Part shown: in pieces, positions 16,993 to 25,503 of the stretch | Layout of the letters: each line of letters opens with the position of its first letter | Numbering within the stretch: position 1 is the stretch's first letter | Virus record (IMG/VR): IMGVR_UViG_3300033182_000769 | Coordinates: 96,010-160,009 of that record | Source of the DNA: a virus | DNA: 64,000 bases | Strand: one strand, 5' to 3' | Made by a program: the position numbers and the translations under genes | The notes under the pieces: generated by a model | Told to the model about the DNA's origin: nothing | What the model saw: only the letters and a program-made list of their open reading frames with translations | Databases searched by the model: none

Positions 16993-16997
16993 GTTAT

Positions 16998-17756
16998 ATG
17001 AGTAATATTGATACTGCCAAGCAAGAAGTTTTTGATTACTGTCGCACTATGTTAGGCGACGGAATGATCGATGTTGAGCTTGATCCTGAACATTACGAAG
17101 CAGCATTAAAACGCTCTTTAGGAGTATTCCGTCAAAGATCAGAAAATTCTGTAGAAGAGAGTTTTGCGTTTTTAACATTAGAACCTGATCGTAATGAATA
17201 TATCATGCCTAAAGAAATTCAAACCGTTAGACAAGTTTTCCGTCGTAGCGTTGGATCAAGAACAGGTGGAGGCCAGGGCGGCACAGTATTTGAACCTTTC
17301 AACTTAGCATATACAAATACGTACCTATTAAGTTCAACTAATATGGGCGGTCTTGCTACATACGAACTATTTGCTCAATATCAAGAACTTGTAGGAAAGA
17401 TGTTTGGTTCGTTTATTAATTTTGTGTGGAACCCACAAAGTAAAAAATTAGTTATTCAACAACGTCCAAGAGCAACGGAACAAGTTATGCTTCATGTTTA
17501 TAATGAAAAGCCTGATTTTGCTATTCTTGATGATGTGTATTCCGGACAGTGGATTAGAGATTATACCCTTGCAAATTGCAAAGTAATGTTAGGTCAAGCA
17601 CGTGAAAAGTTTGCAAGTATCGCAGGCCCACAAGGTGGTACTGCTCTAAACGGTACAAGCATGAAACAAGAAGGTCAAGCAGACATCGAAAGACTCACTA
17701 TAGAATTAACCACGCAAGTTCCGGGCGGCAGCGGCTATGGATGGTTAATAGGCTAA
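16998..17756 (+). CDS. gp13: gp13-like neck protein
   Basis: 252 residues from ATG 16998; the longer open frame to 16959 is unsupported because the late octamer lies 5 nt before 16998. The sequence (AKQEVFDYCRTMLGDGMIDVELDPEHYEAAL at the N-terminus, GSFINFVWNPQSKKLVIQQRP, a final GGSGYGWLIG) follows the neck protein gp13 of marine T4-like phages in length and order. gp13 and gp14 form the collar that seals the filled head and binds the tail. The next gene starts in its stop codon (TAATG). Confidence 0.8.
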   Translation: MSNIDTAKQEVFDYCRTMLGDGMIDVELDPEHYEAALKRSLGVFRQRSENSVEESFAFLTLEPDRNEYIMPKEIQTVRQVFRRSVGSRTGGGQGGTVFEPFNLAYTNTYLLSSTNMGGLATYELFAQYQELVGKMFGSFINFVWNPQSKKLVIQQRPRATEQVMLHVYNEKPDFAILDDVYSGQWIRDYTLANCKVMLGQAREKFASIAGPQGGTALNGTSMKQEGQADIERLTIELTTQVPGGSGYGWLIG

Positions 17757-18235
17757 TGAGATTTGACGAATTTAAAATTGACGAAGTGGTTACTCGTGTT
17801 GAGTTTGCAGATGGCCAGAAGAAATTCTTGCGCACATACGGCAAAATGAGCAACGACGAAATTATCGCTTACTTTAAAAAGATGGGCAAGGAAGTAGTTT
17901 GTATTCAAGGTGATTGCGATCTAAATGATGAATACTACAACGAAACTGCTAAAATGGTTTGGGGTGTAGGCAAGCATAATGCTCGTAGCGGCCAAACAAA
18001 ACTCCGCTTCCGTTGCTCAGCAGGACCACGCAGCGGCAGACAGGTGAGCCATCCTTCAAAATGTGTTCAACAGTATGACTTCGCTAAGTCACAACAAATG
18101 AAACGCACCCGTGCAAGAACAGCACCTACACAAGCAAGACGCCAAAAGCGTACCAAAGCAATCAATACAGCAAGCACACTTGCTCGTAAAATGAATAATC
18201 CAGGAAAGGTTATTCGTCCAAAACCTTGGTATTAA
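17756..18235 (+). CDS. Basic phage protein, possible internal head or DNA-binding protein
   Basis: 159 residues from ATG 17756, coupled to gp13. N-terminus MRFDEFKIDEVVTRVEFADGQ, centre TKLRFRCSAGPRSGRQVSHP with two Cys, and a C-terminal third full of Arg and Lys (MKRTRARTAPTQARRQKRTK). The composition suggests nucleic-acid binding. The first 8-10 residues resemble capsid-targeting leaders. Conserved neighbours of gp13 like this are known in marine T4-like phages, but I know of no function. Confidence 0.55.
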   Translation: MRFDEFKIDEVVTRVEFADGQKKFLRTYGKMSNDEIIAYFKKMGKEVVCIQGDCDLNDEYYNETAKMVWGVGKHNARSGQTKLRFRCSAGPRSGRQVSHPSKCVQQYDFAKSQQMKRTRARTAPTQARRQKRTKAINTASTLARKMNNPGKVIRPKPWY

Positions 18236-18238
18236 AGG

Positions 18239-18266
18239 TTGACTTTCAAAATCAATATGTTATAAT
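18239..18266 (+). promoter_or_regulatory. Sigma-70 promoter
   Basis: TTGACT, 16 bp, then TATAAT preceded by TGT (extended -10). It drives the small gene at 18290, which has an AAGGAG site in the leader. Confidence 0.75.
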
Positions 18267-18289
18267 ATAGTTCTATTAAGGAGTATATT

Positions 18290-18529
18290 GTGGCAAAGAA
18301 AGAAGTAAGCGACGGCTCAACCGCTAACTATTATGAATTACCTAAAGATGCTAAAGAACTACAGCATCTAATTTCCTATAAAAACATGAACGGACAGATG
18401 GCCGAGATCTTTCGTGCTGTTTATCGTTACGGACAAGTAGAGCATTCACCAAGATTGCGTGATGCTAAAAAGATCAAATACTATATTGACGCAGAGATTG
18501 AGCGTTTAGAAAAATATGGAGACTGTTAA
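18290..18529 (+). CDS. Small protein, DUF3310-like
   Basis: 79 residues from a GTG start (AAGGAG 8-9 bp upstream). SDGSTANYYELPKDAKELQHLI and FRAVYRYGQ with a final IKYYIDAEIERLEKY follow the short T4-like phage proteins related to DUF3310, which have the same 'YY-LP--A-ELQ-LI ... IFKA-YR-G ... KI-Y---E--RL' outline. Function unknown. It has its own sigma-70 promoter inside a late-gene region, so it is probably made early. It converges with the next gene, overlapping by 4 bp. Confidence 0.6.
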   Translation: MAKKEVSDGSTANYYELPKDAKELQHLISYKNMNGQMAEIFRAVYRYGQVEHSPRLRDAKKIKYYIDAEIERLEKYGDC

Positions 18530-18864
18530 AAGTCCGGAAGCAGATCTCCCTGTTTCCAGGTAGTCTCAGTAGTTGATAGAATAACAGCACAATTAGAGCA
18601 TAACGTTTTTAGATTTGACGGCCGGCAGTTATTAAGATTACCGTCAACATGGAACACTTTAAAGACTCCTTTGTGTTGCGATTTATATCCGCACTTGTCA
18701 CAAACATTCTTCTTTTTATAACCTGCACGTTTCCATCTTGGTATACCGTGGTTAGGACCTTTAGTTAAACACGACTCGCACTGACTTCTATAGTAGACTT
18801 TCTTTCCTTTTTTATAGTTCACTGCTCGCGGGCGTTCATTACAGGTCTTACAAAGCGGTCTCAT
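18526..18864 (-). CDS. Zinc-ribbon / HNH-like protein
   Basis: 112 residues with four Cys pairs: CKTC, CESC (spacing C-x2-C), CDKC, and CSNC at the end of FHVDGNLNNCRPSNLKTLCSNC. The last block has the shape of an HNH motif (H-x-D-G-x2-N-N ... L-x-L-C-x2-C). Conserved in T4-like marine phages, where it is sometimes called an HNH endonuclease. Whether it cuts DNA is uncertain since the first catalytic His is not obvious. A late octamer is exactly 5 nt before its ATG. Confidence 0.6.
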   Translation of the reverse strand: MRPLCKTCNERPRAVNYKKGKKVYYRSQCESCLTKGPNHGIPRWKRAGYKKKNVCDKCGYKSQHKGVFKVFHVDGNLNNCRPSNLKTLCSNCAVILSTTETTWKQGDLLPDF

Positions 18865-18869
18865 ATTAT

Positions 18870-18877
18870 TATTTACA
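18870..18877 (-). promoter_or_regulatory. Late-promoter octamer, 5 nt before ATG 18864
   Basis: TGTAAATA then ATAAT then ATG on the minus strand. Confidence 0.5.
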
Positions 18878-18929
18878 CCTTTTCTGCCCCTTTTTCGTAT
18901 GCTATAACGCCTACTTTTTTGTCTTAACC

Positions 18930-18937
18930 GCTAAATA
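18930..18937 (+). promoter_or_regulatory. Putative late promoter for gp18
   Basis: GCTAAATA, 40 nt before the gp18 ATG; here the leader carries a good ribosome site (AGGAG). Confidence 0.45.
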
Positions 18938-18977
18938 CACATAGTAACAAAACTACTATTACCAGGAGATTAAAGGT

Positions 18978-21900
18978 ATGGCACTAACATCACCAGGCGT
19001 AGAAGTTACAGTAATTGACGAGAGCTTTTACACACCGGCTGCACCCGGAACAGTTCCGTTAATCGTTGTAGCAACAGCCGAGAATAAAATGAACGGCGCT
19101 GGCACTGGCACAGCGGCTGCAACTACAGCAGCAAATGTAGGCAACGCCTATAAAGTAACAAGTCAGAAAGAATTAATTGATCTTTTCGGAGTACCATTCT
19201 TTGAGAAGACAGCAAGTAGCACACCAATTCATGGATCAGAAAGAAACGAATATGGACTTTTAGCAGCATACAGTTTGTTAGGTGTTTCAAACTCAGCATT
19301 TATTGTTCGTGCAAACGTAGACCTTGCAGAATTAGAAGGAAAATCAGAGGCTCCAGGAGCGAATCCGGACGATGGCACATGGTGGGTAGACACAAGAGCT
19401 ACAGCATGGGGCATCCAAGAGTGGAATGGCGCAGCCATTAGCACCACAGGCGGTCAAAAATTTGCCGCAAAAACCCCAATTGTTTTAACAGACGACGATA
19501 CAACTAAGATTGACAACGGTATGCCTGTAATGGCAGTAGGTGCTATTGGTGATTACGCAGTTGTATTCCAAACTGTAGGAACAGATGGCACGTTCTCAGC
19601 AACAAAAGAGAATGCAAAAGTTTACTATAAGTCAGCAGGTAACACTCAAGCAGGCGTTGCAGCAGGACAGTGGACATTAGTTGGAAGTCAAGCATGGGCT
19701 TCAAGTCATCCAACTGTAATGGGAGGGGTTGTTACAGTAGCAACCTTAACAGCAGGTAACTTTACACTAAATGGAACCACTATTACTATCTCAGGCGGCG
19801 ACGTACTTGACGACTTAGTAGCCACAATTAACGGCTTAACAGAAACACAAGGTATTACTGCTAAAAATGTAAACAGTAAATTATACTTGTTCACTGATGG
19901 CGGTTTAGACGACAATGTAGGTGATAGTTCTTTAGCAAATGCTATTGTTGTTGGTGCAGGTACAGCAGACTTAAATGAAATTGGCATTATTGCTAAAACA
20001 TACTATGGTCCAGAACTTTATCAGGCTCCACATACACAAGTGCCAGAGTGGAAAGCCAATGATACAGCACCACGCCCAACAGGCAGTGTATGGATCAAAA
20101 CTACAGAACCAAACAACGGAGCACGTTGGAGAGTTAAGCGTTGGGACAGCAACATTTTAAGTTGGGTTTCATACGAGGCTCCGATTTATGCTTCAACAAA
20201 CGCAGCGTTATACTATTTAGATAGAGCAGGCGCAGGCGCAAACATTGCAACAGACAGTTTATTTGTTCAGTCAAATGCAACTGAAAACTCTGGATTTGAC
20301 GACAGTCCGGCTACTGCTGCATTCCGTGTATGGCGCAGAGCAGCAACTGGTGCAACTACAATTACATCAGCAATTATTGCTTCTGGATCATTTACAGCGG
20401 GTGCTAACTCATTCACAATTGAAGAGAGTTTAAAAGGACGTATTGATTTAGGTACGTCAGACGAAGCAGCAACTCCTACTTATGCAGGTATTGAAGTTTC
20501 ATTCACAGCAGCAGGCAATACATCTGCAGATGCATTTACTATTGCTGGAGCAATTAACTCAGCAGGATTTACTAACATTGAAGCAACAGTTAGTGATGAC
20601 AACGAAGTTGTTATTTCTCACAGATTAGGCGGCGATTTCCGTATTACGGACGGAACTAACACTCCTATTTCAGCAGTATTCACAACTTATAACATTGACA
20701 CACAAGGCGGAACAAGCAACTTGTACGCATTACCAGCAGGTGCAAGCCAAGACATGGTTGCTACTAACTGGATGCCTTTAGCAGCAAGCGACTTCCATGC
20801 TGGTGCTAATGACCCAACTAACGAACCTACTGATGGTACACTTTGGTATAACCCAGAGTTTAGTGACGTAGATATGATGATTCATAACGGTAGTGATTGG
20901 GTAGGATACCAAAACTACAGTGCAGCATATCAGAGTACTGATCCGGCAGGCCCGCAAGTTACTGCAAGTAAACCAAGATTACAAAGTAACGGTGATCCAT
21001 TAGTTGATGGAGATCTTTGGATTAGCACCGCTGATTTAGAGAACTTCCCAACTATCTACAGATACAACGGCGATTTGTTAGAATGGATCATGCTTGATAA
21101 AGCAGACCAAGTAACTGAAGAAGGTGTGTTGTTTGCAGATGCACGTTACGGTACTTCAGGCGCAACAGGCGACACTGCGGCATCTATTGTAGACTTGTTA
21201 ACAAGTAACTACTTAGACCCAGACGCACCAGATCCAGCACTATATCCAAAAGGTATGTTGTTATGGAATACACGTAGAAGCGGCGGCAACGTTAAGCGTT
21301 ACGTTAACAATTATATTGACGTAAATAGTGACAATCCACGCTTTGGTGACCAAGCAATGAGTGGTTACGCAACTGACCGTTGGGTTACTGCTTCTCCAAA
21401 TGCTGAAGATGGTTCAGGACAGTTTGGTCGTAAGGCACAACGTTCTGTTGTTATCCAAGCAATGAAGAGCATTGTTGATACAAGTGATCAAGCACGTGAT
21501 GAAGAGCGTCGCAACTTTAACTTAATTGCTGCTCCTGGTTATCCGGAACTAATGAGCAACTTGGTTAACTTAAACATTGACAGAGGCTTAACAGCATTTG
21601 TTATTGGTGACACTCCATTCCGCTTACCAGCAGACGCAACAAGTTTAACTACTTGGGGTACTAACGCTAACTTAGTAACTGATAACGGCGACGACGGTAT
21701 TGTTACATACGACGAATACATGGCTTGTTTCTATCCAAACGGTTTCACAACTGATTTGGGCGGTAGCAACGCAGTTGTTCCTGCTTCGCACATGATGCTA
21801 AGAACTATTGCACTAAGCGATAATGTCTCTTACCCATGGTTTGCTCCAGCAGGCACAAGACGTGGTGGTATTACTAACGCAACAGCAGTTGGATATCTTG

Positions 21901-22361
21901 ATTCACTAAGCGGTGAATTCCAAACTGTAGCACTTAACGAAGGACAACGTGATACACTTTATGACTTAAAAGTTAACCCAATTACATTCTTTAATGGTGT
22001 TGGTCTTGTTAACTACGGTCAAAAGACTCGCGCAAGAAACGCAAGTGCATTAGATAGAATTAACGTGGCACGTTTAGTAGTTTACTTGCGTACACAGTTA
22101 AACAGATTAGCTCGTCCTTATATCTTTGAACCAAATGATAAGATTACAAGAGATGAAGTTAAGCAGGCTGTCGAGAGCTTACTACTTGAACTGGTAGGCT
22201 TAAGAGCACTATACGACTTCGCAGTTGTTTGTGATGAATCTAACAACACGCCAAGCAGAATTGATCGTAACGAACTTTGGGTAGACATTGCGATTGAACC
22301 TGTTAAAGCAGTTGAATTCATTTACATTCCACTAAGAGTTAAGAACACAGGAGAAATTTAA
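18978..22361 (+). CDS. gp18: gp18-like tail sheath protein, enlarged
   Basis: 1127 residues against 659 in T4. The first 20 residues (SPGVEVTVIDESFYTPA) and the C-terminal 350 residues (for example QRSVVIQAMKSIVDTSDQARDEERRNFNLIAAPGYPEL, and FAPAGTRRGGI) are the conserved sheath core that contracts and interlocks. The middle, about residues 130-720, is expanded and holds at least four Trp-containing modules: GTWWVDT, GSVWIKT, GTLWYNP and GDLWIST, each followed by a second Trp strand. These would lie on the sheath surface. AGGAG precedes the ATG; gp19 starts 1 bp after the stop. Confidence 0.9.
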   Translation: MALTSPGVEVTVIDESFYTPAAPGTVPLIVVATAENKMNGAGTGTAAATTAANVGNAYKVTSQKELIDLFGVPFFEKTASSTPIHGSERNEYGLLAAYSLLGVSNSAFIVRANVDLAELEGKSEAPGANPDDGTWWVDTRATAWGIQEWNGAAISTTGGQKFAAKTPIVLTDDDTTKIDNGMPVMAVGAIGDYAVVFQTVGTDGTFSATKENAKVYYKSAGNTQAGVAAGQWTLVGSQAWASSHPTVMGGVVTVATLTAGNFTLNGTTITISGGDVLDDLVATINGLTETQGITAKNVNSKLYLFTDGGLDDNVGDSSLANAIVVGAGTADLNEIGIIAKTYYGPELYQAPHTQVPEWKANDTAPRPTGSVWIKTTEPNNGARWRVKRWDSNILSWVSYEAPIYASTNAALYYLDRAGAGANIATDSLFVQSNATENSGFDDSPATAAFRVWRRAATGATTITSAIIASGSFTAGANSFTIEESLKGRIDLGTSDEAATPTYAGIEVSFTAAGNTSADAFTIAGAINSAGFTNIEATVSDDNEVVISHRLGGDFRITDGTNTPISAVFTTYNIDTQGGTSNLYALPAGASQDMVATNWMPLAASDFHAGANDPTNEPTDGTLWYNPEFSDVDMMIHNGSDWVGYQNYSAAYQSTDPAGPQVTASKPRLQSNGDPLVDGDLWISTADLENFPTIYRYNGDLLEWIMLDKADQVTEEGVLFADARYGTSGATGDTAASIVDLLTSNYLDPDAPDPALYPKGMLLWNTRRSGGNVKRYVNNYIDVNSDNPRFGDQAMSGYATDRWVTASPNAEDGSGQFGRKAQRSVVIQAMKSIVDTSDQARDEERRNFNLIAAPGYPELMSNLVNLNIDRGLTAFVIGDTPFRLPADATSLTTWGTNANLVTDNGDDGIVTYDEYMACFYPNGFTTDLGGSNAVVPASHMMLRTIALSDNVSYPWFAPAGTRRGGITNATAVGYLDSLSGEFQTVALNEGQRDTLYDLKVNPITFFNGVGLVNYGQKTRARNASALDRINVARLVVYLRTQLNRLARPYIFEPNDKITRDEVKQAVESLLLELVGLRALYDFAVVCDESNNTPSRIDRNELWVDIAIEPVKAVEFIYIPLRVKNTGEI

Positions 22362-22362
22362 A

Positions 22363-22992
22363 ATGCCTATTACTTCACTTAACAACTTTGGAGTTCCATT
22401 AGACGGCGGCAACCAAGTATTGTTAATGCCAAAACTCAAGTATCGTTTTAGGGTAACACTCCTGAACTTTGGTGCTGAGTCAGCAACAGAATTAACAAAA
22501 CAAGTGGTTGACGTAACTCGTCCTAAAGTGGGCTTTGAAGAAATTCAATTAGATGTTTACAACTCAAAGGTATTCTTAGCAGGTAAGTATAACTTAGAGG
22601 CTGTAACATTGAACCTACGTGATGATGCAAGCGGTTTCGTACAGAAACTGGTTGGTCAACAGATTCAGAAACAATTCGATTTCATTGAGCAGGCATCTGC
22701 AAGATCAGGTATTGACTACAAGTTCACTACAAGAATCGAAGTATTAGACGGTGGAAACGCAGGTCATACGCCAAACATTTTAGAGACATTTAATATGTAT
22801 GGTTGTTTCTTATCAAACACTGATTACGGTGACATGAACTATGCTACTAACGAAGCAGCAACAGTTGCACTAACTATCCGTTACGATAACTTAGAGCAAT
22901 GGGCTGCTGGTGAAGCGCAAACAAGTATTGCAGGCGGTATTGGTGCAGCAGTTGCACGTACACTTGGCGAAACTACAACAGGCGCAAGTTAA
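22363..22992 (+). CDS. gp19: gp19-like tail tube protein
   Basis: 209 residues, a usual size for gp19 in marine T4-like phages (163 in T4). It follows the sheath gene directly, as in T4, with AGGAG upstream. KYRFRVTLLNFG near the N-terminus, VDVTRPKVGFEEIQLDVYNSKVFLAGKY, and the late ILETFNMYGCFLSNTDYGDMNY segment match the tube-protein pattern. It polymerises as hexameric rings into the DNA channel. A strong terminator follows. Confidence 0.88.
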   Translation: MPITSLNNFGVPLDGGNQVLLMPKLKYRFRVTLLNFGAESATELTKQVVDVTRPKVGFEEIQLDVYNSKVFLAGKYNLEAVTLNLRDDASGFVQKLVGQQIQKQFDFIEQASARSGIDYKFTTRIEVLDGGNAGHTPNILETFNMYGCFLSNTDYGDMNYATNEAATVALTIRYDNLEQWAAGEAQTSIAGGIGAAVARTLGETTTGAS

Positions 22993-23020
22993 CAGTAAAT
23001 TGTTTCATTTACTTCAAAAG

Positions 23021-23048
23021 GCCCGGACTAATAATCCGGGCTTTTTTT
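23021..23048 (+). terminator. Rho-independent terminator after gp19
   Basis: Perfect 7-bp stem GCCCGGA / TCCGGGC, 7-base loop, then seven T. The next late octamer begins 4 bp later, so the following gene is transcribed independently. Confidence 0.9.
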
Positions 23049-23051
23049 ATA

Positions 23052-23059
23052 GATAAATA
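23052..23059 (+). promoter_or_regulatory. Late-promoter octamer, 5 nt before ATG 23065
   Basis: GATAAATA then TTATT then ATG, directly behind a terminator, which makes an independent promoter likely. Confidence 0.65.
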
Positions 23060-23064
23060 TTATT

Positions 23065-24183
23065 ATGGCAAACAAATTCACAAGGTATCTCACAGACTTT
23101 GCATCCGGTTTTATTAGCGGAGCAACTAATCCTAAAGGCCAAATGTCTAACTGGCGCCACGCCACACGATTGTTCGTAGACGATACGTTTAGATTAGCAC
23201 CTAAGCATAAGTTTAATTATTATGTTAGGTTTGAAATTGACAAAACCGCAGTAAAAGCACCGTCATTTAATGATAAGCATATTGAAGAAGTTGGGCTTTT
23301 GGTTAAAAGTTGCGATTTGCCTAAATTTAGTTTTGAAACTTCTACTCTTAACCAGTATAACAGAAAGAAAATTGTTTATACAAATTACGGTTACGATCCT
23401 TTAAACTTCACAATGCACGACGACAATAATGCAGTCATTAACTCGTTATGGGCAATATATTGGGGACATTATGTAAAGGATAGACACAATCCTGTAACTG
23501 CATTTGACAATAATATGTATAGAGCAGCAGATGCAGATACTTTAAACTTTAGATATGGTTTAGACAATAATCGAAGTGCTGATATGTTTAAATCTATTTC
23601 AATTTATACTATGGGGCGTAGAAGGTTTGTAGGTTATACATTAATCAATCCAAAGATTACAACCTGGCAACACGGTATACGAGATCACTCAGATTCACAA
23701 GGCATGGGTGAAAGTTCAATGACTGTACAATTTGAAAACGTAGTGTATAGTGCTGGTATGGTTGAGCCTGGCCAACCTAAAGGGTTTGCAAATTTACACT
23801 ACGACACCTCTCCAAGTCCGCTAAGTGTTGCAGGTGGTGGCATTGCATCTTTAACAGGTAGTGGCGGTGTACTTGACGGACTTGAACAAGTCTTTGGTGC
23901 AGTCGGCGACGGTTCTGCATTTAGTAGTCCTGGAAACTTTTTATCAACAGTTGCTAAAGGAATCAATACTTATAAAAATGCATCAAATCTAACTGCAAGT
24001 AGTTTAATGTCTGAAGGCATGAATATATTATCCACGCCCGGCGCATTATCACAAATCAGCGGCGGCGTTACAAGTGTTGTTGGTGCAGTATTTCCTAAAA
24101 GCGATACTAACAACACAGTAACACAAGCAACGGCGAAATCAATGGTTTCAAATAGCAATTGGGTTAATCCAAACGGTCCATAA
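23065..24183 (+). CDS. Tail-tube-like virion protein (gp54 tube initiator candidate)
   Basis: 372 residues. The first 230 residues carry the tube-fold pattern of marine phages: RHATRLFVDDTFRLAPKHKFNYYVRFEI, GLLVKSCDLPKFSFETSTLNQYNRK, YDPLNFTMHDDN, and a strand pattern shared with gp19. The last 130 residues are Gly/Ser/Thr-rich and flexible. T4 gp54, which starts the tube on the baseplate, shares the tube fold, so a gp54-like role is the best guess; a second tube protein or another baseplate hub protein is possible. The next gene is coupled by TAATG. Confidence 0.6.
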   Translation: MANKFTRYLTDFASGFISGATNPKGQMSNWRHATRLFVDDTFRLAPKHKFNYYVRFEIDKTAVKAPSFNDKHIEEVGLLVKSCDLPKFSFETSTLNQYNRKKIVYTNYGYDPLNFTMHDDNNAVINSLWAIYWGHYVKDRHNPVTAFDNNMYRAADADTLNFRYGLDNNRSADMFKSISIYTMGRRRFVGYTLINPKITTWQHGIRDHSDSQGMGESSMTVQFENVVYSAGMVEPGQPKGFANLHYDTSPSPLSVAGGGIASLTGSGGVLDGLEQVFGAVGDGSAFSSPGNFLSTVAKGINTYKNASNLTASSLMSEGMNILSTPGALSQISGGVTSVVGAVFPKSDTNNTVTQATAKSMVSNSNWVNPNGP

Positions 24184-24548
24184 TGAAAACTAATTTACCT
24201 CCCCAGATAGAAACAGACAGTGCTGCGGCAACTAAGTTATACTTTGGTACCTATGGCCAGGTTCCACTTTCGTTTAATGCTACCGATGTTGCAGTTGCCG
24301 TTAACTTTTTTGAAAAAAGAGGGTTTGACAGTTTAGCAGCCCAAGTTACTGCTATGGCTCTTTTACGCCAGGCTAAGATGGAAGATGTTAGTATCAGTTC
24401 TGTCTTAGATCAACTTAAAGGTTATGACGACCTTCAGGTTACTGGAATTGTTGCTCAAATACTTAATAATAGTAGAACAGCAACATCTACATTAGGCTAT
24501 AAAAAAGAAGCACAAGACCTTACTAAATCAAGGAACATCTATCCATAA
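24183..24548 (+). CDS. Conserved T4-like phage protein of unknown function
   Basis: 121 residues, mainly helical: AVNFFEKRGFDSLAAQVTAMALLRQAKMEDVSISSVLDQLKGYD, ending in RNIYP. The sequence type is recurrent in marine T4-like phages beside tail tube and packaging genes, but I know of no role. It is coupled both upstream and downstream (TAATG), so it is probably needed in stoichiometry with the virion proteins. Confidence 0.55.
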   Translation: MKTNLPPQIETDSAAATKLYFGTYGQVPLSFNATDVAVAVNFFEKRGFDSLAAQVTAMALLRQAKMEDVSISSVLDQLKGYDDLQVTGIVAQILNNSRTATSTLGYKKEAQDLTKSRNIYP

Positions 24549-24988
24549 TGCCTAAGTTTGCTCAGGGAAAGTTTGAAATGAAAAACCCTGACAAGTATGT
24601 CGGGAAGAAAACTCCACATTCGAGAAGTAGTTGGGAGTTTGTCTTTATGCGTATGCTCGACGAACATCAGGGTGTGCAGCATTGGGCAAGTGAAAGTATT
24701 CAGATACCGTACAGAGATCCGTTAACAGGCAAGCATACAATTTACGTTCCTGACTTTTTTATTGTATATCAAGATAAGAATGGTCAAAAACGTGCAGAAG
24801 TAGTAGAAGTTAAACCACTGAATCAAACACTAAGAGAGAACGTCGGAAAAAGCAGATACAACCAAGAACAATATATCAAAAATTTAGCCAAATGGGAAGC
24901 CGCAACTGCATGGTGTAAACAACAAGGAGTTAAATTTCGTGTTGTTACTGAAGATGATATTTTTCACAGCGGCGGCAAGAGAAAATAA
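24548..24988 (+). CDS. gp4: gp4-like head completion protein (PD-(D/E)xK fold)
   Basis: 146 residues, equal to T4 gp4 in size. KFEMKNPDKYVGKKTPHSRSSWEF, the VQHWASESIQIPYRDP strand, and VPDFFIVY followed by VVEVKP give the nuclease-fold signature PD ... E-x-K. The C-terminal YIKNLAKWEAATAWCKQQGVKFRVVTEDD is also typical. In T4 gp4 acts after packaging, before tail joining. The catalytic residues appear complete, so nuclease activity such as trimming at the portal is conceivable. Confidence 0.85.
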   Translation: MPKFAQGKFEMKNPDKYVGKKTPHSRSSWEFVFMRMLDEHQGVQHWASESIQIPYRDPLTGKHTIYVPDFFIVYQDKNGQKRAEVVEVKPLNQTLRENVGKSRYNQEQYIKNLAKWEAATAWCKQQGVKFRVVTEDDIFHSGGKRK

Positions 24989-24991
24989 ATA
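24984..24991 (+). promoter_or_regulatory. Putative late promoter before gp16
   Basis: AATAAATA overlapping the gp4 stop, 24 nt before ATG 25016. The leader is AT-rich without a clear ribosome site. Confidence 0.35.
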
Positions 24992-25015
24992 TTAATAATA
25001 TAGTTTGGTATTATT

Positions 25016-25495
25016 ATGACTAAAAAATTAGAAGAGTTGTTCAATTTAGAAGAACAAGAAAAACAGCAAATTACCCCAGAGGTAATTGAAGAAAAGCATC
25101 AGCAAGTTCGCAGTGTTGATGATAGTTATGCCGCGGTAAACGAAATCACAAAGAATTTACCTCAGGTTGCAGAACTCGATGACCTGGGAGAAGGTGATCT
25201 TGATAAACTTGCTGCCAAAGCAGAGCAAGCATATGACGATCTAATGGATCTTGGTATGAATGTTGAAGTACGCTACAGCGGACGTATTTTTGAAGTTGCT
25301 GGGGGTATGCTAAAAAGTGCCATCGACGCAAAAGCAGCCAAAGTAGAAAAGAAATTAAAAGCGGTTGATCTACAACTTAAGAAATATAAGATTGACAAAG
25401 ATAACAACGAAGATCCTAACAATATCATGAATGGTGAAGGTTACGTAATTACCGACAGAAATGAACTTATGAAGAAATTAGGTCAAAAGGAATAA
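25016..25495 (+). CDS. gp16: gp16-like small terminase subunit
   Basis: 159 residues, matching T4 gp16 (164). It shows the same plan: an acidic N-terminus, VDDSYAAVNEITKNL (T4: EDDYGVVRRNM), a long coiled-coil centre with RIFEVAGGMLKSAIDAKAAKVEKKLK, and a C-terminal YVITDRNELMKKLG that aligns with VFMGSPTELMDEIG. It forms a ring that recognises viral DNA and stimulates gp17. The large subunit lies 2 kb downstream; in T4 they are adjacent, so three genes have been inserted or moved. Confidence 0.8.
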   Translation: MTKKLEELFNLEEQEKQQITPEVIEEKHQQVRSVDDSYAAVNEITKNLPQVAELDDLGEGDLDKLAAKAEQAYDDLMDLGMNVEVRYSGRIFEVAGGMLKSAIDAKAAKVEKKLKAVDLQLKKYKIDKDNNEDPNNIMNGEGYVITDRNELMKKLGQKE

Positions 25496-25498
25496 ATA
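25491..25498 (+). promoter_or_regulatory. Late-promoter octamer, 5 nt before ATG 25504
   Basis: AATAAATA then CACAT then ATG; the octamer overlaps the gp16 stop codon. Confidence 0.55.
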
Positions 25499-25503
25499 CA
25501 CAT

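Noticed and set aside
21539-22321. Minus-strand frames within gp18
   Set aside because: Antisense of the conserved sheath core; Ser/Thr/Leu-rich products without start signals.
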